DNA from: an uncultured Collinsella sp.
Lineage (GTDB): Bacteria > Actinomycetota > Coriobacteriia > Coriobacteriales > Coriobacteriaceae
Direction of reading: 5' to 3'
Length of the DNA: 64,000 bases
Assembly: GCA_937950325.1 (NCBI GenBank)
Contig: CALFDJ010000035.1
Coordinates: forward strand, 1-64,000
Shown in pieces: positions 27,060 through 34,250 of the stretch (position 1 is the stretch's first letter; the number at the start of each line of letters is the position of its first letter). The notes beneath the pieces were generated by a model that was given only the letters and a program-made list of their open reading frames with translations, did no database searches and was not told where the DNA came from. Made by a program: the position numbers and the translations under genes.

Positions 27060-27138
27060 GGACGTACGGCATTCGGGTACAATGACAGGAATCTTGTCAG
27101 CTACTGCGCTGTCGCGGCGCTTTTGAAAGGACGAAATT

Positions 27139-27834
27139 ATGAACGATATTCAGGGCTATCAGAACGGCCCCATCGAAACCGGCGCAAGCCGTGCCAAGGA
27201 GATGTCGCCGCGTGCGTATAATCTTGCCATGTCTGCCCTGATCTTTTTGGGCTTTTGCGCCATGGGCGTCGGTGCTTACTTTACGAGCACCATGTCGTTT
27301 GCGCGCATGATGATGAGCGGCGCCGCTTTGCCGCTGGTCTTTGGCTCATTTATTTTGACCATCGTCGGCATGGTCATGATGTCGGCCGCCGCCAGCAAGC
27401 AGTCCGTGGGCCTGTCCCTTGTGGGCTACGTAATCTTTGCGAGCACCTTTGGCCTGACCGCGTCGTTTGGCCTTGCCAACTACGACCTGCCCACCATCAA
27501 CACTGCCTTTATCGCCACGGCCGCCATCACCTTTGTCTTTGGCGCCTTGGGCGTGACGTTCCCCAAGTTTTTCCAGCGCGTATATGGCATCGGTTTTGGC
27601 ATTCTGCTCGCCACTATTCTGGTTGAGATCGTGCTGATGTTCATGGGCGTCTCGCAGACCATCACCGACCTGATCGTAATCGTGGTGTTCGCCGGCTTTA
27701 TTGGCTACGACACCTATGTTGCCACGACGGTGCCGCCTACGCTGCCCAACGCCGTGCTCATGGCGTCCAATCTGTTCGTGGACATTATCAACGTGTTCCT
27801 GCGCATCCTGAACATCCTTGGCCGTCGCGACTAG
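27139..27834 (+). CDS. Bax inhibitor-1/YccA family membrane protein
   Basis: BI-1 family proteins are seven-helix membrane proteins; bacterial members act as pH-sensitive calcium leaks or protease (FtsH) modulators. The 231-residue product has seven predicted helices after a 28-residue polar N-terminus and the family's C-terminal IVVFAGFIGYDTYVA region with the conserved acidic residue, and ends NVFLRILNILGRRD. Upstream, TACAAT (27076-27081) could be a -10, followed by the small palindrome TGACA..TGTCA (27081-27097). Confidence 0.88.
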   Translation: MNDIQGYQNGPIETGASRAKEMSPRAYNLAMSALIFLGFCAMGVGAYFTSTMSFARMMMSGAALPLVFGSFILTIVGMVMMSAAASKQSVGLSLVGYVIFASTFGLTASFGLANYDLPTINTAFIATAAITFVFGALGVTFPKFFQRVYGIGFGILLATILVEIVLMFMGVSQTITDLIVIVVFAGFIGYDTYVATTVPPTLPNAVLMASNLFVDIINVFLRILNILGRRD

Positions 27835-27880
27835 TGGCGAATTGCGGCGGTGCTTGCCGTGCGTGTAAATCGATGCGAAA

Positions 27881-27906
27881 GGCGGTCCTTCGGGGCCGTC
27901 TTTTTT
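27881..27906 (+). terminator. Terminator after the Bax inhibitor-like gene
   Basis: GGCGGTCC (27881-27888), loop TTCG, GGGCCGTC (27893-27900), then TTTTTTG. The stem holds two G.U pairs and a stable UUCG loop. Confidence 0.85.
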
Positions 27907-27971
27907 GTACTCGGCGGGGTATCATGGATGGGAAAAGCCGATAGCGGCAGCGACAGGAAAGGTGACCACTT

Positions 27972-29093
27972 ATGGCAGACGTCGACAACAGGAACCGTAA
28001 CCGCAGGTCCAACCGAGCGGGTCAGCCCAATCCCAAGCGCGAGGCCCGTGCCAAGGCCGCCGAGCGTCACGTGGCAACTGTGTCCGAAGCGTGCGCCAAG
28101 GATATCGAGCGTTCGCTTGCCGGCGTGTGCGAGTTCGATGGTATGCCTGCCGGTTTTGTCGCGGCGATGAAGGCCAAGGTTCAGAGTGCTGTGGCCGCCG
28201 AAGAACAGGTTGCCGAGGACGTCGAGGGCGCGGAGGCTGCCGAGACCGAGACGGCGCCCGAGACCGAGGCAGCGCCTGAGCCTGCCGAGGAAATCGCCGA
28301 AGCTGAGTCCGCGCCTGCTGAGGAGCCCGCTCCGGTTCTGCCTGAGGTCACCGTGCTCGATGCCTCCGCCACGCAGGCCATCCTGGACAACGGTCGTGGC
28401 TATGCGCAGTTCTGCGACATGGCCGTGCTCGCCTTTGCCTCGTTCACCAACCCGGGCGGTGGCTACATCCAGGGCTATCTGGGCCAGGAGGCCACGCTGT
28501 GCGCCGATTCGTATCTGTACAACGTTCTCGATAAGCAGCGCAAATGGTACGGCGAGAACCGTCGCCGCAACATCAACTGCGAGCTTTACCGCAACCGTGC
28601 GCTGGTGGTGCCTGCGGTGCGCTTCGACCGCAACCACGTGCATGCATACGCCGACGTGATCGTGGCCGCCGCGCCCAACGTTAAGCGCGCCCGCCAGGAG
28701 TATCGCGTGAGCGACGATGCTCTGCTGGACGCCCTGCGCGACCGCATTCGCTTTGTGCTTGCCATCTGCGACGAGCTAGGTCGCGAGAAGCTCGTGCTGG
28801 GCGCTTGGGGCTGCGACAACAACGGCTTTGACGCAGAGGCCGTGGCCGAGCTCTTCCGCAAGGAGCTCGCGTCGGGCGACTTTAAGGTCAAGCAAGTCTT
28901 CTTTGCCGTGCCTTCTACGCGCTGGGATGAGGATTTTGCCAAGTTCGAGCACGTGCTGGCAAACTTCCCCGAGCGCAACGAGGAGTCCTATGCCCAGGTT
29001 GCCGCTCGCGCTGCGGCAGCTCGCGCCGCCGAGCAGACCCAGGCTGCTACCGAGGATGATGAGGACGAGGACGATTGGCGCAAGTACCTGTAA
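27972..29093 (+). CDS. TIGR02452-type microbial PARG-like macrodomain protein
   Basis: The C-terminal half (about residues 135-350) matches the bacterial poly(ADP-ribose) glycohydrolase-like family TIGR02452, which binds or removes ADP-ribose. The signature is NPGGGYIQGYLGQEA at 160-174. The family's motif is GGG-x6-8-QEE, whose second Glu is the catalytic acid in characterised PARGs; here it is QEA (Ala174), so hydrolysis may be lost. Residues 1-130 are an Ala/Glu/Pro-rich, probably disordered extension following a basic start (RNRNRRSNR). The tail is acidic (EDDEDEDD). A terminator follows. It is monocistronic. Confidence 0.85.
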   Translation: MADVDNRNRNRRSNRAGQPNPKREARAKAAERHVATVSEACAKDIERSLAGVCEFDGMPAGFVAAMKAKVQSAVAAEEQVAEDVEGAEAAETETAPETEAAPEPAEEIAEAESAPAEEPAPVLPEVTVLDASATQAILDNGRGYAQFCDMAVLAFASFTNPGGGYIQGYLGQEATLCADSYLYNVLDKQRKWYGENRRRNINCELYRNRALVVPAVRFDRNHVHAYADVIVAAAPNVKRARQEYRVSDDALLDALRDRIRFVLAICDELGREKLVLGAWGCDNNGFDAEAVAELFRKELASGDFKVKQVFFAVPSTRWDEDFAKFEHVLANFPERNEESYAQVAARAAAARAAEQTQAATEDDEDEDDWRKYL

Positions 29094-29119
29094 TCGGTAC
29101 GTGCTGACAGATAGGTCGA

Positions 29120-29152
29120 GCCGGCGGGAGAGGCTGCTTCCGTCGGCTTTTT
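29120..29152 (+). terminator. Terminator after the PARG-like gene
   Basis: GCCGGCGG (29120-29127) pairs with CCGTCGGC (29140-29147, one G.U), followed by TTTTT. It separates this gene from the SGNH hydrolase. Confidence 0.8.
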
Positions 29153-29171
29153 ACTGAGCGAGGGGCTTACG

Positions 29172-29831
29172 ATGAAAAACGTTCTATGCTTTGGCGACAG
29201 CAACACCTATGGTTACGATCCGGCGGGCATGCGCGACGGCACCGCGGTGCGCTATGCGCAGGATGTGCGCTGGTGCGGCGTGGCCCAACGTGACTTAGGC
29301 GAGGGCTGGCATGTAATTGAAGAAGGCCTCAACGGCCGCACGACGGTACGCGACGACATGTGCCATCTGAACACCAATCTTAACGGCATCCGCGCACTGC
29401 CGATGCTGCTCGAGGCCCATAAGCCGCTGGATGCGATCGTTATTATGCTGGGAACCAACGATTGCAAGACGGTCTTTGGTGTGACGGCCTCCGATATTGC
29501 CCGTGGCACCATGGCGCTGATTCGCGCGGTGCGTGCATTTCCCTGGACCAATGCCGCACCCTGCCCGCGTATTCTGCTGATGGCACCTATCAAGATCAAG
29601 CCGCAAATCGCCGATGTATATATGACCGATTTTGACGAGCGTTCCGTCGAGGCCTCGGAGCATTTTGCTGAATACTATGCGCACGTAGCCGAGCAGTTTG
29701 GCTGCGACTTTTTGAATGCAGCGGAGTTTGCCGAGCCGGGCGATATCGACTATCTGCATATGATGTCCGAAAGCCATGAGAGCCTGGGTCACGCCGTGGC
29801 GGCCAAGCTCCAAGAGATGCTCGGTGAGTAG
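29172..29831 (+). CDS. SGNH/GDSL-type esterase or acylhydrolase
   Basis: SGNH hydrolase of 219 residues without a signal peptide, so cytoplasmic. The nucleophile block is CFGDSNTYGYDP (Ser10), the GxND block is MLGTNDCK, and the C-terminal catalytic dyad region is DIDYLHMMSESHESLGH. The GDSN form of block I resembles arylesterase/SGNH enzymes acting on small esters; the substrate is unknown. GAGGGGCT precedes ATG 29172. Confidence 0.88.
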   Translation: MKNVLCFGDSNTYGYDPAGMRDGTAVRYAQDVRWCGVAQRDLGEGWHVIEEGLNGRTTVRDDMCHLNTNLNGIRALPMLLEAHKPLDAIVIMLGTNDCKTVFGVTASDIARGTMALIRAVRAFPWTNAAPCPRILLMAPIKIKPQIADVYMTDFDERSVEASEHFAEYYAHVAEQFGCDFLNAAEFAEPGDIDYLHMMSESHESLGHAVAAKLQEMLGE

Positions 29832-29887
29832 CACGGCCCCAAACCACCACAATAGTTCTCCTTGCGGTGGCTTGTTTCGTTGATTTG

Positions 29888-30104
29888 TCTTGATCTGTAA
29901 CAGTTGTAAGGCCGAAAACGGGCTAGATGTTACAGATTGAGATTATTTTAGGTCGATATCGGTCGTTTGTCTCGATCTGTAACATCTAGGGTCGATTTTG
30001 CCGAGTTAATGTTACACATCGAGATTATCTTCTCAATGGAATTTGGATGTCTCGATTTGTAACAGGTGGGCCGAAAAATGGACTCTAACTGTTACAGATC
30101 GAGA
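29888..30104. repeat. Three tandem 55-nt palindromic units
   Basis: Three inverted repeats, each exactly 55 nt, lie at 29888-29942, 29970-30024 and 30050-30104, 80-82 nt apart. Arms are TCTYGATYTGTAACA on the left and its complement on the right: unit 1 pairs over 15 bp with two G.U, unit 2 over 16 with one mismatch, unit 3 over 16 with one G.U. Loops of 23-25 nt share GGCCGAAAA in units 1 and 3, and unit 2 carries a similar sequence inverted. The array fills the 334-nt gap between two convergent genes. No coding frame is seen. Confidence 0.85.
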
Positions 30105-30114
30105 TGTTTGTGGG

Positions 30115-30154
30115 AACCACCGCAAAGGTGCCTGTCCCCTTTGCGGTGGTTTTG
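30115..30154 (+). terminator. Hairpin terminator between SGNH hydrolase and thiD
   Basis: AACCACCGCAAAGG (30115-30128) pairs perfectly with CCTTTGCGGTGGTT (30138-30151), followed by TTTG. The loop and right arm (TGCCTGTCCCCTTTGCGG) resemble the GGGGACAGGCACC-type REP sequences seen in many genomes. It can serve both convergent genes. Confidence 0.65.
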
Positions 30155-30165
30155 AACTGCGAGTC

Positions 30166-30996
30166 TTAATACTGCCACATATGGTTAACGGGGCCGGAGC
30201 CTTTGCCCATGTCAAAGCCGGCGGCGAGAGCGCCGGTTAGGTAGGCCTTGCCGGCGTTGACGGCGTCGGCAAGAACCATGCCCTGGGCCAGCGCGCAGGC
30301 GATGGCGGACGAGAGCGTGCAACCGGTGCCATGCGTGTTGCCGGTCTCGATGCGCTTGTGGCGGAACCACGTGGTGAGCGGATCGCCCAGGTGGTTGCCC
30401 TCGTCATCGAGCGGCGCGGGCTCTGCTAGCACATCGTTGGCCTCGTTGACAAAATGCCCGCCCTTAACGAGAGACGCGCAACCAAAGCGGCGGGTGAGGA
30501 GCATGGCAGCATTTTGCTGCGTGCGCTCGGAGTCGACCTCGTAGTCGAGCAGGGCCATGGCCTCGGGAATATTGGGCGTGATAACCGTCGCTAGCGGGAA
30601 CAGGCGGCGGGCGAGCGCCTCGGCGGCATCTTCGGCAATCAGCCGTGCGCCCGAGGTGGCTACCATGACGGGGTCGACGACCACGTTTGTTGCGTTCCAG
30701 GCGCTCAAGCGGTCGGCGATGACTTCGATAATCTCGACAGAAGAAACCATGCCGATCTTGACGGCGTTCGGGCGGATATCGTCAAAAACGGCGTCAATTT
30801 GCGCGGCTACGATATCTGGCGAGATATCCTGTACGGCGGTGACGCCCAAGGTGTTCTGTGCGGTGATGGCGGTGATGGCCGTCTCGGCATACAGGCGGTG
30901 CGCCGTGATGGTCTTGATGTCGGCCTGAATGCCGGCGCCACCGCTGGAATCGGATCCCGCGATGGACAGGACGGCAGGTACCTTACTACGATCCAT
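30166..30996 (-). CDS. thiD: Hydroxymethylpyrimidine/phosphomethylpyrimidine kinase
   Basis: ThiD phosphorylates HMP and HMP-P for thiamine synthesis. The 276-residue product is a ribokinase-fold protein with the N-terminal SIAGSDSSGGAGIQADIKT, DPVMVATSGARL, TPNIPEA, VKGGHF and the catalytic anion-hole GTGCTLSSAIA. ATG at 30996 follows AAGGGAG. On the - strand TATAAT (31048-31043) is a likely -10 for its own promoter, so it need not depend on the thiC riboswitch transcript. thiE and thiM are not in the window. Confidence 0.95.
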   Translation of the reverse strand: MDRSKVPAVLSIAGSDSSGGAGIQADIKTITAHRLYAETAITAITAQNTLGVTAVQDISPDIVAAQIDAVFDDIRPNAVKIGMVSSVEIIEVIADRLSAWNATNVVVDPVMVATSGARLIAEDAAEALARRLFPLATVITPNIPEAMALLDYEVDSERTQQNAAMLLTRRFGCASLVKGGHFVNEANDVLAEPAPLDDEGNHLGDPLTTWFRHKRIETGNTHGTGCTLSSAIACALAQGMVLADAVNAGKAYLTGALAAGFDMGKGSGPVNHMWQY

Positions 30997-31053
30997 GTTC
31001 GCTCCCTTGTTCGGTCGGAATCAAATGGGTCTTTAAGCCAGCATTATAAAGAT

Positions 31054-31083
31054 GCCCGGGCCGACTCTATGCCGAACCCGGGC
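31054..31083 (-). terminator. Hairpin after thiC
   Basis: GCCCGGG and CCCGGGC arms (31054-31060, 31077-31083) close a 16-nt loop between thiC and thiD on the - strand. There is no good T-tract, so it may be only a partial terminator or overlap the thiD promoter. Confidence 0.4.
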
Positions 31084-31178
31084 GGGCGATGCAATCTCTA
31101 CGCAAGTGTAAGTAAATGTTCACAAGTCAACAATTGACAGGCACCAGCTCGCCGCCAGAAGCGGCCGCGGCGACAGGG

Positions 31179-32513
31179 TTAGTCCTCCATGCCGAGGTCG
31201 ATCGTGGTGCCCTCGAAGATCTTGTTGACGGTGCGGACGGCGCACATCTTGCCACACATGGTGCAAGTGCCCTCGGTGGCGGCGGGGGACTCCTCGTAGC
31301 GCTTCTTGCCCGTAACCGGGTCGAGCGCGCACTTCCACATGGCGTCCCAGTCGAGCTTGCGGCGTGCCTGGCCCATCTTGTCGTCCATGTCGCGGGCGTG
31401 GGGCACCTTTTTGGCGATGTCGGCGGCGTGTGCGGCAATCTTGGTGGCCATGAGGCCGTCGAGCACGTCCTGGGCGTTGGGCAGGCACAAGTGCTCGGCC
31501 GGCGTCACGTAGCACAGGAAGTCGGCGCCGGAGCTGGCGGAGATAGCGCCGCCGATGGCAGCGGTGATGTGGTCGTAGCCCACGCCGATATCGGTCACCA
31601 GCGGCCCGAGCACATAGAACGGGGCGTTGTGGCACAGGCGCTTCTGCAGTTTCATGTTGGCGGCGATCTCGTCGAGCGCCATGTGGCCCGGACCCTCGAC
31701 CATAACCTGGACGCCGGCGGCCCATGCGCGCTTGCACAGCTTGCCCAGCTCGATCATCTCGGCGGTCTCGGTGGCGTCGTTGGAGTCGTAGAGGCAGCCC
31801 GGGCGACAGGAGTCGCCGAGCGAAATCGTCACGTCGTACTCGTGGCAGATTTCGAGCAGCTCGTCGTAGAACTCATAGAACGGGTTCTCGTTACCGGTGA
31901 CCTCCATCCAGCCAAACAGCAGCGAGCCGCCGCGGCTCACGATGTTCATGAGGCGGCCGGTCTCCTTAAAGGTCTTTGTGACCGACTTGTTGATGCCGCA
32001 GTGGATGGTCATAAAGTCCACGCCGTCCTCGGCGTGCGCGCGCACGACCTCGAACAGGTCGTCCTTGGTAAGCTTGACCAGCGGCTTTTCCATGTAGCCG
32101 ATGGCGTCGTACATGGGGACGGTACCTACCATGAGCGGCGTCTCGTCGATGAGCTGCTGGCGGAACTGGCGCGTCTTGCCCGAGTTGGAGAGGTCCATGA
32201 TGGCGTCGGCGCCAAAGTCCTCGGCGATCTTGACCTTCTTCCATTCCTCGGCGGCATCGGCCTTGTCGCCCGAGATGCCCAAGTTCACGTTGACCTTGGT
32301 GGACAGGCCCTCACCGACGCCAAAGGCGCGCATGCCTTTTTTGATGTGCACGATGTTGGCAGGAATGGCGATGCGGCCGTCGGCCACGCGCTCGCGGATG
32401 TACTCGGGGTCGCGATGCTCGCGCTCGGCGACCTCCTTCATCTGCGGTGTGATCTGCCCGGCGCGGGCGAAGTCGATTTGCGTGACGAGCTTGGGCTCGG
32501 TCTGTGTGCTCAT
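31179..32513 (-). CDS. thiC: Phosphomethylpyrimidine synthase ThiC
   Basis: ThiC is the radical-SAM enzyme that rearranges aminoimidazole ribotide into HMP-P. The 444-residue product has MTIHCGINKS, SLGDSCRPGC, MVEGPGHM and a C-terminal cluster motif CTMCGKMC, spaced CX2CX3C. E. coli- and Bacillus-type ThiC use CX2CX4C at longer length (about 590-630), so this is the short form. ATG at 32513 follows a GGGAG site that is the end of the TPP riboswitch. It and thiD are co-directional. Confidence 0.95.
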   Translation of the reverse strand: MSTQTEPKLVTQIDFARAGQITPQMKEVAEREHRDPEYIRERVADGRIAIPANIVHIKKGMRAFGVGEGLSTKVNVNLGISGDKADAAEEWKKVKIAEDFGADAIMDLSNSGKTRQFRQQLIDETPLMVGTVPMYDAIGYMEKPLVKLTKDDLFEVVRAHAEDGVDFMTIHCGINKSVTKTFKETGRLMNIVSRGGSLLFGWMEVTGNENPFYEFYDELLEICHEYDVTISLGDSCRPGCLYDSNDATETAEMIELGKLCKRAWAAGVQVMVEGPGHMALDEIAANMKLQKRLCHNAPFYVLGPLVTDIGVGYDHITAAIGGAISASSGADFLCYVTPAEHLCLPNAQDVLDGLMATKIAAHAADIAKKVPHARDMDDKMGQARRKLDWDAMWKCALDPVTGKKRYEESPAATEGTCTMCGKMCAVRTVNKIFEGTTIDLGMED

Positions 32514-32522
32514 TGGCACGGC

Positions 32523-32618
32523 TCCCTTCGTTGGCATTACCCATATCAGGTTTGCGGGTCAGGGCGGGCGCGCCCAATCTCAGCCTGCCGTCTTGTCCTG
32601 CAAGCCCCCCGTTTATGT
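32523..32618 (-). promoter_or_regulatory. TPP riboswitch (THI element) controlling thiC
   Basis: On the - strand the leader of thiC shows the THI-box signatures in order: GGGGGGCTTGC, GGCTGAGATTGGGC, then ACCTGATATGGGTAATGCC and AACGAAGGGA. CTGAGA and the TGATxTGGxTAATGCCA-type block are the TPP-binding segments. The GGGAG that serves as thiC ribosome-binding site (32532-32526 region) directly follows the aptamer, which suggests control of translation. TATACT (32634-32629) just upstream fits a -10. Confidence 0.93.
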
Positions 32619-32684
32619 AATGGGCTCAAGTATAGCTCGAATGGGTACGATTGGCCTAACGAGCGTGCCTGTGAGGAGGCGAAC

Positions 32685-33206
32685 ATGGAAGACAAGCATC
32701 TATATCGAGAGACGCAATGGGATGTATCGGCCGAGGAAAGCCGTGCGCACCATGGCCTTGTCGCGATCGGTTTTGCGGTGCTTGCCGTGCTGGTGATTGC
32801 CTTTTGTATCTGGACGTTTGGTGGTCGCGGCGGCGCTGCATGGGAGTTCGAGGCTGATGATAGCCTACCGATTATGACGGTGAGGAGTACTGGCGGTAAT
32901 GCCAATACGCTCGCCGTTCCGGGCGATTATTGGTACCCGTGCGATGAGTTTGTGCAGTTGCAGCTGAGTGGTGGGTCTATTCCTGGTGAGGAAATCGAAC
33001 GCGTGACGTATGATGCGACGTTCAAAACGTTGACGGTGAAGCTCAAAGATCAAGGGGATGTGCCCACGACGATGGATATCGCGCTGACGGAATGGCGCCT
33101 GGAGCCCCCGTCGGGTGTTGCGGTGTCCGAGGTCGAGCACGTCAAGATTGTCTATCAGGACGGTTCGACAAACGGGATTGCAAAGGCCGACGGTCTAGCA
33201 GAATAG
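32685..33206 (+). CDS. Hypothetical membrane-anchored protein, 173 residues
   Basis: No family recognised. A 24-residue charged N-terminus is followed by one transmembrane helix (about 25-45, LVAIGFAVLAVLVIAFCIWT) and an extracytoplasmic domain of about 125 residues that looks beta-rich and has few cysteines. The N-in topology with no cleavage site suggests a membrane anchor. ATG 32685 follows GAGGAGG (32673-32679). The same frame is open far upstream through the thiC antisense strand, but that extension has no start support. It is divergent from thiC. Confidence 0.75.
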   Translation: MEDKHLYRETQWDVSAEESRAHHGLVAIGFAVLAVLVIAFCIWTFGGRGGAAWEFEADDSLPIMTVRSTGGNANTLAVPGDYWYPCDEFVQLQLSGGSIPGEEIERVTYDATFKTLTVKLKDQGDVPTTMDIALTEWRLEPPSGVAVSEVEHVKIVYQDGSTNGIAKADGLAE

Positions 33207-33236
33207 GTGTCGAGCCTAGCAGCCAATTCATAAAAG

Positions 33237-33297
33237 TTGCGGTGGAATAGTTCCTGATTGTGCGAAAAAGGCTCAAATAGGAATTATTCCACCGCAA
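33237..33297. repeat. TTGCGGTGGAATA palindrome, copy 1
   Basis: TTGCGGTGGAATAGTTCCT (33237-33255) pairs with AGGAATTATTCCACCGCAA (33279-33297) over 19 bp with one G.U pair and a 23-nt loop. It lies between the convergent hypothetical gene and yaaA. The arms share the core TTGCGGTGRAATA with two other palindromes in the window (34171-34237, 54744-54814). Confidence 0.8.
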
Positions 33298-33340
33298 GTT
33301 ATATAGAGAAGGCTGAGCGGGTCAGTGTTGGGTGCCGGCT

Positions 33341-34150
33341 CTAGAGCATCTGTTCGTTGATGAACATGAGGGTGCCTAGGTATGAGAGCTCGGGGACGTG
33401 GCGATAGCCGATGTTGAATGCGGTAAGTTCGCTTGCATCCTTGAGCTTGTTTTCTGCCATCCACCGCACCATGGAGCCGCGCGCCTTTTTGCTGGCGGTC
33501 GACTGTTGGATGGGCTTCCCGTTGCGGATGCCCTCGCCAAAGAGGCATGTGACGGCTGTGGCGTCGCCCGCGAGGTGGGGCAGAACGGCTTTGGCATACT
33601 CTACGCTGGCGAGGTTGACGATCGTGGTGTTTGAGCCTGCCGGGGCGATAGCCCGCGCGAGCTTATCGCTCCAAAATGCGTAGAGGTCTCGGGCACCGTC
33701 GACGACAAGCTTCGCGCCCATCTCCAGCCGATACGGTTCGACGGCATGAAAGGGACGAACGCACCCGTAGAGGCCGGAGAGGATCCACAGATGGTCTTGC
33801 AGCCATGCGAGCTGTGCGGAATCCATCACCTCGGGTGCCATGCTCTGGTATTGAATGCCGTGATAGGACATGACGGCAGGGGAGAGGTGACGGGCGAGTG
33901 CGGGATTGTCGAGATCGCCGCTTTTCAGGATGGGCCCGAACTCATGCAGTGTGTTGAGGCAAGGTCCCAGCAGTTTGTCGCTCACGTTCCACAGCGCCTG
34001 CAGGCCGCCGCTGCCTTCATTCCGCTCGATATCTAGCAGTGCGCGGTGGAGGCGAGCCGTCTCGCGCACAAAGGGTGGGATGCCCAGGACTTCAAAAGCA
34101 TCTTGGGCCGCGCGCATCTGCTTGGCGGGCGAAATGATGACCTGCAGCAT
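33341..34150 (-). CDS. yaaA: YaaA family peroxide stress protein
   Basis: YaaA (DUF328/UPF0246) limits free iron and protects DNA during peroxide stress; it binds DNA through a cysteine-independent fold. The 269-residue product begins MLQVIISPAKQM, the family's diagnostic start, and has YHGIQYQSM, LYGCVRPF and the C-terminal KKARGSMVRWM and FNIGYRH. The start at 34150 is behind GGAGAG and matches the family N-terminus; a longer in-frame extension to 34348 crosses the palindrome and is rejected. Confidence 0.9.
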   Translation of the reverse strand: MLQVIISPAKQMRAAQDAFEVLGIPPFVRETARLHRALLDIERNEGSGGLQALWNVSDKLLGPCLNTLHEFGPILKSGDLDNPALARHLSPAVMSYHGIQYQSMAPEVMDSAQLAWLQDHLWILSGLYGCVRPFHAVEPYRLEMGAKLVVDGARDLYAFWSDKLARAIAPAGSNTTIVNLASVEYAKAVLPHLAGDATAVTCLFGEGIRNGKPIQQSTASKKARGSMVRWMAENKLKDASELTAFNIGYRHVPELSYLGTLMFINEQML

Positions 34151-34170
34151 GGACTCTCCTCTGCCAAAAA

Positions 34171-34237
34171 AGTTGCGGTGGAATACGGTCTGTTTTGGCC
34201 GTTTATGGGCCAGTTTAGTCCGTATTTCACCGCAACT
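34171..34237. repeat. AGTTGCGGTGGAATA palindrome, copy 2
   Basis: AGTTGCGGTGGAATACGG (34171-34188) pairs with CCGTATTTCACCGCAACT (34220-34237) over 18 bp with one G.U. A second stem, TGGCC/GGCCA (34196-34200, 34208-34212), sits inside. It lies just beyond the 3' end of the aminopeptidase gene and upstream of yaaA on the same strand. Confidence 0.8.
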
Positions 34238-34250
34238 GATGAAGGGTTGG

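Noticed and set aside
31116..33206. Very long + strand open frame ending in the 173-residue hypothetical gene
   Set aside because: Its first three quarters are the antisense of thiC and the riboswitch; only the part from ATG 32685, with GAGGAGG in front, is supported.
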